NCBI RefSeq assembly: GCF_947347685.1
Contig: NC_070632.1
Span: 5,850,884-5,914,883 of the forward strand
DNA length: 64,000 bases
Source of the DNA: Pleuronectes platessa
Lineage: Eukaryota > Chordata > Actinopteri > Pleuronectiformes > Pleuronectidae
Direction: 5' to 3'
The stretch's first letter is position 1. Each line of letters opens with the position of its first letter. This document shows positions 13,631 through 24,965 of the stretch, piece after piece. A program made the translations under genes and the position numbers. The notes under the pieces are model-generated. The model was not told the DNA's origin. It made no database searches and saw nothing but the letters and a program-made list of their open reading frames with translations.

Positions 13631-13649
13631 GGGGGGGGGGGGGGGGGGG
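13631..13649. repeat. G19 homopolymer
   Basis: A run of 19 G, about 630 bp upstream of the wfdc1 start codon. Confidence 0.9.
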
Positions 13650-13846
13650 AGGTCTCGCTCACACTCTTCCCTCTCTAATGCTTTTCCCTCCCTCCTTTCA
13701 CGCCCCCCCCCCTCTTCCGAGAGACATGTGCACACGCCATGCCAGCCGACAGTTCCAGCTCGAGGAACTGATGCACAGACAGCTGCCGTTTCTCCCCCTT
13801 CCCTCCTTCTTTCGCTCCATTAACTTTTCTCTTCTTCATTTCTTCA

Positions 13847-13869
13847 CCCCCCCCCCCCCCCCCCCCCCC
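13847..13869. repeat. C23 homopolymer in C-rich DNA
   Basis: A run of 23 C followed by further C-rich sequence to about 13900, about 400 bp upstream of the wfdc1 start codon. Confidence 0.9.
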
Positions 13870-13996
13870 GACCACACCCCCCACCCCCCCGGGCCCCCTG
13901 CCCTTCACCACACTGCCCTGCATTCGTCCTCTCTGTACTTTTCCCCTTGCTTCCCTCTGACTCTGTCATTCAGCCCTGCACTTTTCCTCAGGCAGA

Positions 13997-14002
13997 TATA
14001 AA
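13997..14002 (+). promoter_or_regulatory. Candidate TATA box upstream of wfdc1
   Basis: TATAAA lies 276 bp upstream of the wfdc1 ATG and just before a (GA)n tract. If used, transcription would start near 14027 and place the GA tract at the beginning of the 5'UTR. A weaker TATAAG lies near 14193. This is position-based inference only. Confidence 0.25.
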
Positions 14003-14021
14003 GGCAGGTCCTGTTGAAAGT

Positions 14022-14089
<68 letters not shown>
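14022..14089. repeat. (GA)n microsatellite in the putative wfdc1 promoter or 5'UTR
   Basis: About 68 bp of GA repeats with one interruption near 14043. It lies 190-255 bp upstream of the wfdc1 start codon, so length changes could affect the promoter or leader. Confidence 0.95.
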
Positions 14090-14090
<1 letters not shown>

Positions 14091-14277
14091 CTTGTGTAAT
14101 CTCTGGCTGCACATGAGCACCGGGGAGAGTTACTGCCTCAGCAGTTGGATAAAAAAGGGACCGTGAAAGAAGCGGAGGAAAAACTAACTCGGGTATAAGA
14201 AGAAGGAATACCTCTGGAAGAAAGGAAGGGAGGAGAAGGAAGAGAGCTTGAAGTTGGGGGGGTGCAGGACAGAGACC

Positions 14278-17200
14278 ATGCCGGGGTCTGTGCTGCTGCT
14301 GCTGCTGCTGTCCCTGTTGGTGCTGTCCACAGGAAGTGATGCCAGAAGAATCAGGAAAAGAGGACTCAACCAAAAGGTGGGGCAGCTGTAACCTCACTTT
14401 TGAGGACATGTGGACTTTATGATGAGTGTGTGTGTCTGTGTGTGTGTGTGGCTTTCTCCTGCATCTTTTTCTTGTGGCTGTCAAGGCCTTGAAAGTGGAT
14501 GTGGTTCAGTACAACAGCAGCTCTGTCAGAGAGCTGGTTTCACACTGTGTGAGCAGTTTTGTGGCCGAGGTGAGAGGTGGTCTAGTCCAGCTGACCTCCT
14601 AAGTGTGGAAGTTCTGCGATGAAAAGGAAAAATGGCGTAAATCACTTCATGCATTCACTCAGGTGCTCTACTTTAGTTGAGAGCATTGACGCTCAATCTT
14701 ATATTTAATATTGCTAGTTAGCTTAGCATAAAGACTGGAAAGAAGTGGAACCAGGGCTCTGCCTAATAGCAAGAAATTTAAACTACCAACGCTAACAGAA
14801 TACAAGGTTATCTTTTCTTTATTCTTTAATCTTTACAAAAGAAAAAGTTGCTCTTTTATGAGACTTTTGAGCCAAATATTTATTTGCGCTACTCTTTTAT
14901 TTCTCACTTTTAAGCTTAATTAACCAAATCAAAACAGACCATCTGTTTTCCTTTCTCCAACCTTTAAGATATGTTAACCAGCAGCTAGCTATAGCCTTAT
15001 ATTTAGCACAGATATATATGTTTTAGTGCGATTTTGAAGAACTTGTATTTTGCCTTGAGATAATCTGATAGCAATCAGAAAAGCATCTGATACTGTAGAG
15101 AGGAGTCTTTGGACGAGAACACATCTATGCACTGATGTGGTACTACATCTTTGAAGTATATTAGTTTCATCAAGATGCCAAGTATGACGTAGCAATCTCA
15201 GAAAGAATTTGATCAAGAATACGAGGAGTTTAATCATCCTTTCATGACAGGGCCAGCAGCATGCAGCTGTTTAAATATGTTATACAATTTGTTAATATGA
15301 TTCTTTGGTTTTGCCTCTGTACTCAGTCCAGTTATTGGCCTCATATCTTAACATCTGTAATTCAACTTCACTTTACGCAGCTTTTTCCTACCTCAGAAAT
15401 CTAGCTTTTTTTTAAATATGCTGAAGTTAGATTTTACAAACAAAACTTTAGATCACTTTAAAAGCTTCTTTTTTTAAATACAATGCTGACATGTAGCCGG
15501 GGGATCATTTCGATGCAGTTGTACAGTTTCCTGTTGTGAACTTTTAATGGATGATTATCTTCTGTCTGTCCTTCTATTGCCTGAAGAGAATCGTAACTGT
15601 CGATAACAGTTTGGGTGAAAACATGGAAAGTCCACATGAACACAAGAAGTTTGTGTAGTTTTTTTTATACTTGACGAGGAGCCAGAGTTGTAGTGTTCAA
15701 CAGGTTGGATTAAATCCATGACTTTCCAGGTTTCCATATGAGTAACTGAGCAGCACACTGGACGTTCGGCCCCGGCCTGTGTGTTTGCGGTGGATAATTA
15801 GGGGCAGGAACTGAACTTGCAGACCGGGCCCCTGCTTGTTAACTCGGCTCAATGTGGCTGATTGATCATTTCTAACAAGGGCTCGGTGTAGCGTGCTGCC
15901 TTCTCCTGCCCTTTTCCCCCCTCTCATGCTCTCTCTCATGAGTTCTGCCCTTTTCCACCCTTCTCCCCTCGCTCTCAGCCTTTATCTCTGCTCTCCCCTC
16001 GTACGATGGAGTTACCCTTTCACCCTCTCTCCTGCCTGCCCTCTCTTCCCCCCCCCCTCTCTCTCTCAGTATATCACCCCATGTTTTCCCTCTTTCAAAT
16101 CCCTCTTCTCTCGTCTCCACGTGCTCCCGGGACGGGCCGAAAGCACCGTCTCGCTGGACTCTGCTTCAAAGCTGCAGTAATTGGAACATGCTGACACGGC
16201 CGTGCGTATGGAGCTTGTCGCTTTCCCTCTGAACCTTTTCATCTCTGCATCTTTCCATCTTTCATTTTTTTCTTATCCAGCTCCCACACATGCACACACA
16301 ACACACACACAAACACACACACACACACACACACCCTCAGCCTCGTTCATATCACCGCAGATGTGCAGAAGGATAAATTATAGTTGCTGAATATTCCACG
16401 TAGGCAGTTGCACTATCGAGTAAATGTCAAAAATGTTTCAACCAACCCAGACCACCAACATGCTCACTACCTGCTTTCATTTGTTCTTTAAATATGGAAG
16501 ATTTCATGAGATTTATGTACATTAACACGTATTGAATTCAAATTAATATAATCTTCTCGACGAGGCTGATGCTCACGTTTCCTCATCAACATAAAGACAA
16601 TGTAGAATTACCCCAAAATGCTTGATTAGAGACTTTGTGGATCTGTTACCTCAAATAATCTGCAGATGTGGAGATCCCCCAAGAGCTCGTAATTAAAAAG
16701 GACACATGAAAGAGATCAGTGACTTCTTTCAACCACTTTCATTTTGAACTCATTTGATATTTTTGCTCTGCTTGTGCTTGATAACATTGTAGAAAAGTTG
16801 AAAATATAAGTCAAAATATAATGTGAAAGCTAGAAAAGCACATCTGCAAATCTAGTTTCTCCCTTTCTTACTCTTTCATCAGATTTTAAAGTCAAGGTTT
16901 TTTGCAGTGCAGGTTTCTGGTTGATGGTGGTTGGTGGTTGGTGGTTTGTGGTTTAGGGACCCGAGCCATGTCCACCTTATCAAGACCTCAAGGTTCAAAG
17001 GTCACCAGTAGCACTTTCCTAATTTCCTTTTTTGGGTTTGACAGAGAAATTATCAAAGATCACATAACATGTAATACAGGGATTTAGTAGTTTGAAGTAG
17101 TCGCAGAGGGAAGTTCCCAATCAAAAGCAACATTCTTCACCGTCCCAAGCTCCTGTGTGTGAAACTTTTTAGTCCCCCCCCCCACCCCCCCACCCCCCCC

Positions 17201-18511
17201 TAAACACACACTGGATGATTTAGTCTCCGGCGGCTGTAGCACACTCCAGCTCAGACCTGTCAGGGCGTGTCAGCGTGGAGTGTGTGAGGCGACCATCGTG
17301 AAATCTCTAGAGTTTCCTTGATTCGAGGTGAGGGGGGCTGTTCTCACACCACCTGGTCTGAAGACAGGGGGCCCCTGTCTGCAGATGTCACACAGACACA
17401 CTTACTTCCTGCTCTGCCTCTGCTCGGTCTGCTACATGAAACAGACGAGTGTCTTACGCTGCTTTGAGGCTGAGGGAAATTTGTAAGTTTATAGAAATAA
17501 TTAGTATTACTGAACGTTATGACCCCCGGTGGTTTTAAATTACAGACCAGGCAACGTTTTGTGTCATTAATTAAATTGACTGGGATTAGACGTGCCTATT
17601 GGATTGTAGCAGCCGGGAAATAAGCACATATTGAATGGAAGTGAATTACACAGATTTCACTACTTAATGTAGGAACTGTGTTTTAACGCATGAGCAAAAG
17701 GGTTTGTAGCCTTTAAGACAAAGAGTTGACAAATCCTGGGAATGTGTGACAAATCCAGACTTGGCAGGCGCTCTCTGTGTAGAGGCTTCTTCATGCCAGC
17801 GTTCAAAACCACAACATTTTCGGGGGGGGGATTCCAATTAATTTATAAGGGAATCACAGTAAATAGTGATTTCGCTCGCGGGACCAAAGTTAATCCTTTT
17901 TTACCTTTAAGGAAAAAAGCCTCAGAACCATTTTGATGGTACACTGACTTGTAACAGGGGGATTGGCCTCTTTCATTTCCAGTCTGTGCCCCGAGCGCCT
18001 GTTGTTGCTCAATGTAACTTTGCATTTGTAATTGAATAATAATCTGCAATTCAAGAGTAATGCAATAAGACATGCATGAAATAAGCGTTTTAAGAACTCC
18101 AAACAGAATCAGTGAGTGGGACGATGCAGTCGAAGCTCTGGATTAGTTTTGTTTTTCACAAAAAACCACTGGGAACCCGATGGAGTAAGTTTATTCTTGT
18201 TGCTGCAGATTGTACAGTTGTTGCTTCATTCATGAATTCATCTCACTGAATGAGGCTACACTGACAGCGCTGACTTTTAAAGATGATGGAAAACTGCAGG
18301 AAGCTAAAATCTGAGATAGCAACTGTGTTTCGGCCGGGAGGCATTTGTTTTTTTAATCGATTTTTGATTGAAGAAAATGTTGAACAATATCCTCCTGCAA
18401 GTAATAGGTTTGTGAGCCTGTGCAATCCAGTGGACTAATCCCAGTCAGATGATGTGGTCAGCTGCACATTACTGGACTCACACTGGAGAAGTTTGACCTG
18501 CAGTAGGCACT

Positions 18512-18551
<40 letters not shown>

Positions 18552-21500
18552 GACACACACAGGTTTGTGCAGCTGTCCTCATAAGGACACTGTATTGACT
18601 TCCATTCATTGTGGACAGCTTAAACAAAACCTTATCCCCAACCTTGAACTAACCACTATTCACATGTTACCTCTTCGCCTTACCAGGACGTCAAAAGAAG
18701 TACACAAACACTCACAAACCAAAAATCCAAACACACAGATCCTCTGATGTTTGTTTAGCTGTGAAGTTATATCATCTTCAACAACAAGAAATGTTGTCCA
18801 GCCACCAGGGGGCGATCACGAGACTATTGCTTCACCTTTGAGGAGCTGTCACGTTGTTTATATTCGTACATGTGTTTTATGCTGCATCACTACAAGCACA
18901 CAAAATATATGTGTGATACAGTAGAGGAGTTTATCATGGCCATCACTGCTACCTGTGGCTATGACGGACATGTAGCTAACGTGAGCTACGGTCATGTGTC
19001 TCAGTTTCTCTCCAGTTGTGAGAACCAGACGTCATAGGAGCTCCATCTGTTTGTCTGGTTCTCAAGGTGAGACATCACCTGTCTCCCAGCATGTCTTCAA
19101 TCCAACGATTGCTTTCCCCCGCCGGGCATATACCTGTTCGTCTGTCAGCATGTCGACCCGTCAGTCATCGGAAACTTTCATCTCCGGCTGATTTACAGGA
19201 CGTCTGTTTGCCTCGCAGCCGAGCCCGCTGCGTCTCGATGCTGCTACGCGTCTGTCGATCGTTCTGTCAAACCCGAGTGCGGAGACAGGAAATGAGTCCT
19301 GACAATTCCAAAGCTAACCAGATGTGTCCTGTGAGCTACTTCATTTAGAGGGAAATCTGTGGCGTTTGAGCTGACACTCGTATGAAAGAACACAGCTCTG
19401 CCTTGTATATGTACGTGTGCATAACCCTGACCTTGCAGTAATGTCAGGGCATATGTCAAAGACTGTGTGTGGGTGTGTGTGTGTCTGTGAGTGTGTCCTT
19501 GCACAAAGGAAGCCCCGTATTTTTCTGAGATCTCTGCCTGGACTCATGAATGACCTGATCTCAGAGCAGTTGCAGGGTCTCTCATGTGGCTTCTCCTCAC
19601 AAACTCCCCGTAAAACCACAGAGCAACAGACAAGGAAAGAGCGACTGACAGAGAAACAGAGCAGCCGAGATAAATCATTATGTAGATAGTTCCATGTCAG
19701 ATCAAAGAGATCGGAAGAAAGGCACGGGGAAAAAATCAAGGAGAGAATATAAACAAGTAGGGATGGTGACAGCGTTACAGACAGAGAGCGGGGGGGGGGG
19801 GGGGGGGGGGGGAGAGACATGCCCACAGACTTACATGAACATCACACACCGGCCCGCTGGCAGCGTCTCGACGAGAGAGCAGCATGGCAGCCGGGAGTGT
19901 AAATAAACAATGTGGAACATCAGAGAGATGTTTGTGTGATAGCGCTGGTGACGCAGCCCAGAGAGCGAAGCAGCTACACACCTCTGCAAAGTCATGTGAA
20001 CACATGAGTGAACACATGCACACTCACACTCACATAAACAGGAAGGGCACACTTGGCCTTTTGTCGGAGACATTTGCAGGAGACGTTGGGAACAGATCGG
20101 ATATGAGACAAGGGGAGACAGCCGTGGTCATTATGTCATTATCCAATCCCAGCAGAGGTTGTGGGACTCATTCATAGATTTCAGAGGAGCAGGAGACACC
20201 GTGAACCACATGAATGAAGGGGAGGAAAGTGTACTATGTGTGATATTTTGTTTATAATTAAAATTTGTGTTGTTACCTACAAATGTTTTCATGCTCGGAT
20301 TTTAAGAAAACACATCACTTTCCTCAAACTCTCCATTGCTGCAGCTCCTCTTTTCAGCCTCTGTCTGAAACACTTGGTTTTAGCTCCCATCGCTTTAAGC
20401 CCAGTCTCCTCTGATTGGCTATCTGTTGTGATTGGTCAACTGCTCTCAGCACTTCTAGGAAATGTCGGCCATCGCTGTCTCGCTTCACCTGGCTTTGGTA
20501 GAAGCGTTCCAGAATAGCCGCTTGTCATGCATTTAGCTAATCTCAAATGCTTTTTGCAAACTCTCGATTTCTTTACACAAAAGATCTGTACAACACACTA
20601 GAGGAAAGTAAAACTGAAAATGTCTCCTTTACAACATACAAGCCTTTTGACCTTGAAGTGATAGTTTCACACTGGAGTAGATTCCTGCTCAGTTCCCACA
20701 GACTTCAGACAGAAACTAACAACAACATTTATTTCCGCATTAATTTCCGCATGAACGGCTGCTTCACTTTATCACCCGCAGTGTCTGATGGTCCAGACAT
20801 TCCAGCTCTTCGGCATCATCGATCATCATGGTTCGATCATCTCCAATAAAAGAGAGGAAATATCCAGTCTGAGTATGTGAGAGTATTGGACTTGTGTGCG
20901 AAGATTAGATCGAAATATTGTTGTTTCACCAACCAGACACAGAGCGACACTCCTGTTCATCTGGAGTCATGTTTCTGTCCAGCTGGGGATTGTATGTTCA
21001 ATATTTACTCTCCTTTTAGCTCCATTTGGGTCTCCATACCTCCTACAGTGACTTTTTCAGCTGAATCAAAACAGTTGCAGGTTCTTAGACCAAATGAATG
21101 ACCTCAGAGGCTCCATAGAGGAGAAGGAGAATCGTCGATATAAGTGAAACCTTTTTACTTTACTTAATAAATATGGATGCTGCAGTTTTAAATAGAAACA
21201 AATCTCTTAAAACAATCTCAAAGTTACAGACATATTTAAGAAATTACCCCAAACTCCTCAAAACCTCCATTACTTGCAGTAAAATGCAGAACTCACAGTA
21301 ACTTTTACAAGCTTCGACTGCCAGAGCCAGACACCCCCCCCCCCCCCCCCCCCACGCTCCCTCCCCCTAAATAACCCTCCACCCACTGAGCTCGCAGCTG
21401 CCAGAACGAATTAATGGGTGTTTAAAGTGAACACACATACAGTGTGTGTGACACCACCGTCACCGCCAAACATTTGCTTTCATTTTTCCGGGTGGTTTGT

Positions 21501-23721
21501 GAGAGCGTTTCAGTCGGCCTGCCAAATAAACAGCACAGTTTTAATGATCGTGTGCAAACCACAAGCTGATTATCTAATTACTAATCTAGTGTAGAGAAAA
21601 AAGAAAAAAACATTTCTCTGTGGAACACCCTGATACAGACGCAGGATGAATCCCTGAAACTGGGAAGTCTGGGAAATTCACATGAAGACATGAAATCAGA
21701 AAGAGAACAAGATTGTGTTCTGGGCAAGAGCTGTTTGTCAAAAGGCTGAGAACACATGCTGCGTTACTGACAAACAAGCGTAACCACAAAGTTTCAGTTT
21801 AATGACAGGATGGCAAAGGCAGTGGGATCATTAAACCAGGAACATGACAAACAAAACCAGCATTTGTTTTACTGCTGGAAAACAAATGATGTTGAACTTC
21901 GACAAAGAAGTCGTTGAGGAATGAGCAGGATTTGATGAAATCCTGTGCAGCTCAAAGTTGGGAGTTCAAAGTTGATCCTGCGACAGTCTGTGATTGAAAT
22001 ATCCTCATATTGTCCCTCTGCTGTGGAACTGACAGACCAGCACAGGATCTGCTGGTTTCGCAGCAGTCGGTAGAAAGAAGGGGAATAAATTGGGAACTCG
22101 ATCGCACAGGAAAGCAAACGCAGCGGAAGAGAAAACATTTCGGGGGCTAATGTTTAGTGGAGGTCAGCTGTGCTCCTCGCTGTAATATCTCCCATGTGTG
22201 CACAGCCCGGAAAACAATGAACGGGCCGAGAACTCGTGATATTTGATGCATGGTCGTGTGAAAAATGAATGAACCCACAGAATCAATAATGAGCTGCAGC
22301 TTTGTGTTAAAACTAGATGCCGATGCTGTGATGCGAGCAAGAGCAGAACGTGCCAGCAGCAGTGGAGGAGAGTGCGCGTGTGTGTGTGCATGTGTGTACA
22401 CACTGCTGCTCTGAGTGTGTGAAGTGTGTCTTTGCTCAGCTCAGGGTCCCGTGGCCTGGTTTTTCCCTCACACACTCACGGGGAAGTGTTTGTTCCCACG
22501 GTGAGTCACCTTCCCAATCCAGGTCGAGACGTGAGAATGCATAGTAAAGCATCACTGTTGGTTTCTCTGCTGCTGTGCTGGGATGTAAAGAGTCCGATGC
22601 TGCCCTCTGATGGCTGAGAAGTGCAATCTCCAACTCCTGTGTGATAAATACTGATCAGCCACTACAGATGAGCTTCTTTCAGACAGGCACTGAACCTGCA
22701 GAGAGTCTTCTGCAGGGTTCACAGCAAGCGAGTTGGGGGAGTTGATGACGTTTCTAACAAACAATAAGATGCAAACATTTAATAACAAAAAGAATAATCC
22801 AAAATATCTCCTAAAACGTCTTAAGAGTTAAACCAGTCACCTGCTTTAATGGTGAAGTAGCTTTTTTGTTCAGAATCAAATGGGACTTTTGATTTCTCTT
22901 TCACAAATGTTATTTCTTTAAACTCTAATCTCTCAAATCAAAATCAATCCCTGAGGAACATGAGTGAGTGTCAGATTTTGATTGATCCAGAATAATCGTT
23001 GGTATTATTTAGGATCGAAGTAAAACCACCTCACACACTCCTTCATACCACAGACATCTTTCATGGGAGAGTTTCTCTTCGAGTGTATTCCAGTGTTTTT
23101 CTTTGTGTACAGGACCCACTTGAAAACCAGATGGTTAATCTCAAAGAGTTTATCCAACTAATAGACTCAATTCACTTCTTTGTCTCTCAGGATTACGAGT
23201 ACCCCAACCACCCCCAGTCCACACAGCACCAGAAGAACGACCGGTGTCCTCCACCGCCCCAAATGCTGCCGGAGCGAGCCTGCGAGGTGCCGGGCTGCCG
23301 CTCGGACTCGGAGTGCGAGCGCCACAAACGCTGCTGCTACAACGGCTGCATCTACGCCTGCCTGGAGTCCGTCCAGCCTCCACCAGGTCGGCAGAAGCAA
23401 CAGACAAAAAAATGGTTTTATGTCTGAGCTGAGCAGCTATAGGGGAGAAAAGTGGCCTCTTGACCTTTGGCCAGGTGTCCCTATTTTTTTGCACAGGCCT
23501 GAAAATAACCCATAAAGATAAAATGCATGAAAACTGAGTGAAGTATAGACTGAAAAAAAGACCCGAAGTAGTTCAACTAAGACCTTTTAACAGGTGAAAT
23601 TACAATAAGATGGTTTTTGATTCTGCTGCAGAACTCTGAGGAAATATTGTTATTTAATATTTTAACAGCTCAGAGAAAAGATCATCTTTAACGTCTTTGT
23701 GTGTGTGTGTGTGTGTGTATG

Positions 23722-23772
<51 letters not shown>

Positions 23773-24965
23773 TGGACAGTGCTGGACTGGCTGGTGCAGC
23801 CCAAGCCTCGGTGGTTGGGGGGTAACGGCTGGCTGCTAGACGGCCCTGAAGAGGTTCTGCAAGGTGAGAAAATCTCAAAACTCCCACCACAAATGCTCCC
23901 AGACTATATTTCCAGTGAATATGAGCAAAACTATTTTCTTACTCTCTAAACTCCTGTTGTGAGTCTGTTTCTCGGCTCTTTGGGGTGTTTTTAAGTCTCC
24001 CAGTTTTTATACCAGTCCCATTAAGCATTCAGAAATGAAAAACATCAGCAACTACAGGGAGGATAACTGCCATCTCACCAAGTTAAAGAAAGAGGAAAGA
24101 AAGAATTCCTAATCCTCTCCTAAAGTTTAATGGGTTCCTCCGAGAGGAACTGTATGTCCCAGCCCTCCACAAACTTGTATGGATATCTGTTGTGTAGTTG
24201 TTGTGTATATCTGATCACTAATAAGTGCTAGATAATAGAAAACGTGTGTCAAAATGCTTAAACTCAACCTTCTATTTAAAAGGGTAAAACTTCAGCAGGT
24301 TTAAAGAAGTGAAGTAAACAACAAGCTGTAGTTGATGTCTTTGATTTCCTCTAATGCCCAGTGTGTGTCTTTAATGTTTCCACCAGCCGAGGCCTGCAGC
24401 ACCACTGAGGATGGAGATGAGCCCCTTCACTGCCCCACAGGCTACGAGTGCCACATCATCAACCAGGGAAACCCCGCCACCGGTATCCCCAACCGGGGTC
24501 AGTGCATCAAGCAGCGTGGGAACTCCGGTAAGTCCCCGGCATCCCCGGTATGGCTGATTGGTTGGGACATCATCTCCTATCCTCAGTCCATTCCAACCGT
24601 TTAATGGAACCACTCTCCAAATTAAAAAAAAATAGCAAGGGACAGAAATATGAACCTTAATATTTGTATTACCTGAATTCAAAATACAAAATGTGGAATA
24701 TACAGATCCGATATTTTTGTTTTGTCTCCTTTCCTTCACAGACGGTCGGGGCCTGAGGCACAAATACTTCAAGGACTACAAGGATTACTTAGGTAAGTGA
24801 GGTAAAGACAACAACTTAAAAACCACTTAAAAAGACACTTAGCTTAAAAAAACACAATCACCGGGTCGAGCTGCCTGACGTGATGCTGTGTTTCATTGAC
24901 TGACAGGTACCGGCTCTAACAATGCAGTAGGCTTCGAAAAACTTCAGCACAAGCACCTGGGTTGA
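14278..24965 (+). CDS. wfdc1: WAP four-disulfide core domain protein 1 (ps20), 6 coding exons, 209 aa
   Basis: Coding exons are 14278-14376, 23191-23386, 23780-23863, 24387-24527, 24742-24792 and 24907-24965. Phases are 0 then 1 throughout, with stop TGA. Residues 1 to about 20 form a Leu-rich signal peptide, partly encoded by a CTG/GCT run, so the protein is secreted. Residues 52-90 form one WAP domain with all eight cysteines (52, 64, 69, 75, 81, 82, 86, 90). The following VLDWLVQPKPRW and GNGWLLDGPEEVLQ blocks, and the Cys-containing ACSTTEDG and GYECHI region, are diagnostic of WFDC1 and nearly identical to the human protein as remembered (220 aa). In mammals it is a growth-modulating extracellular protein; WAP domains often inhibit proteases, but activity cannot be read here. 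Intron 1 is 8.8 kb and its donor (GTGGGG) is weak. The exon 3 acceptor is preceded by a long (GT)n tract. Confidence 0.95.
14700..15090. repeat. Old teleost dispersed repeat (wfdc1 intron 1)
   Basis: Both ends of a familiar fish repeat are recognisable from memory: 'gttagcttagcataaagact' near 14716 and 'taaccagcagctagctatag' near 14974, followed by 'ttatatttagcacag'. The centre is diverged. Confidence 0.45.
16287..16334. repeat. (CA)n microsatellite
   Basis: An interrupted CA dinucleotide tract in wfdc1 intron 1. Confidence 0.85.
17174..17201. repeat. C-rich homopolymer blocks
   Basis: Three runs of C separated by single A residues, in wfdc1 intron 1. Confidence 0.85.
18513..18560. repeat. 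(CA)n microsatellite
   Basis: A CA dinucleotide tract of about 32 bp plus short extensions, in wfdc1 intron 1. Confidence 0.9.
18790..18850 (+). repeat. Dispersed repeat copy with CTCF-like core (wfdc1 intron 1)
   Basis: CCACCAGGGGGCGA at 18802-18815, followed by 'ttgcttcacctttgaggagc', parallels the copies at 3915 and 42470. The core resembles a CTCF site. Confidence 0.5.
19790..19812. repeat. G23 homopolymer
   Basis: A run of 23 G in wfdc1 intron 1, with potential to form a G-quadruplex on the + strand or its transcript. Confidence 0.9.
20325..20515 (+). repeat. Dispersed repeat, forward copy of the element at 8310-8602
   Basis: It shares several blocks of 15-20 bp with the reverse complement of 8310-8602, including the 'attgctgcagctcctct' block and the 'cacctggctttg' end. 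The two copies lie about 12 kb apart in inverted orientation, one upstream of wfdc1 and one in its first intron. Confidence 0.7.
21334..21353. repeat. C20 homopolymer
   Basis: A run of 20 C in wfdc1 intron 1. Confidence 0.9.
23699..23771 (+). repeat. (GT)n tract abutting the wfdc1 exon 3 splice acceptor
   Basis: An interrupted GT dinucleotide tract of about 70 bp ends 8 bp before the AG of the exon 3 acceptor (exon starts at 23780). Between tract and AG there is only 'ctggac'. The normal C/T-rich stretch is replaced by a UG repeat in the pre-mRNA. Confidence 0.9.

Larger units (their letters stand above)
6111..14277. other. Intergenic region between the SLC16 gene and wfdc1
   Basis: No convincing coding exon was seen on either strand. 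The first few hundred bases are presumably 3'UTR of the transporter; an AATAAA lies at 6995-7000, with no better signal nearer the stop. The rest holds (CA)n and (GA)n microsatellites, homopolymer G and C runs at 13.6-13.9 kb, a reverse-strand dispersed repeat at 8310-8602 and an old repeat at 10775-10905. Open frames such as the one at 12246-12614 have no recognisable protein character. Confidence 0.6.

Noticed and set aside
12964..14120. Ser/Leu, Arg/Glu and Pro-rich open frames near 13-14 kb
   Set aside because: They are produced by (GA)n tracts and poly(C)/poly(G) runs upstream of wfdc1.
23000..23190. Open frame extending upstream of wfdc1 exon 2
   Set aside because: It ends at a clear pyrimidine-rich acceptor (23189-23190) and lacks similarity to WFDC1; exon 1 at 14278 supplies the signal peptide.
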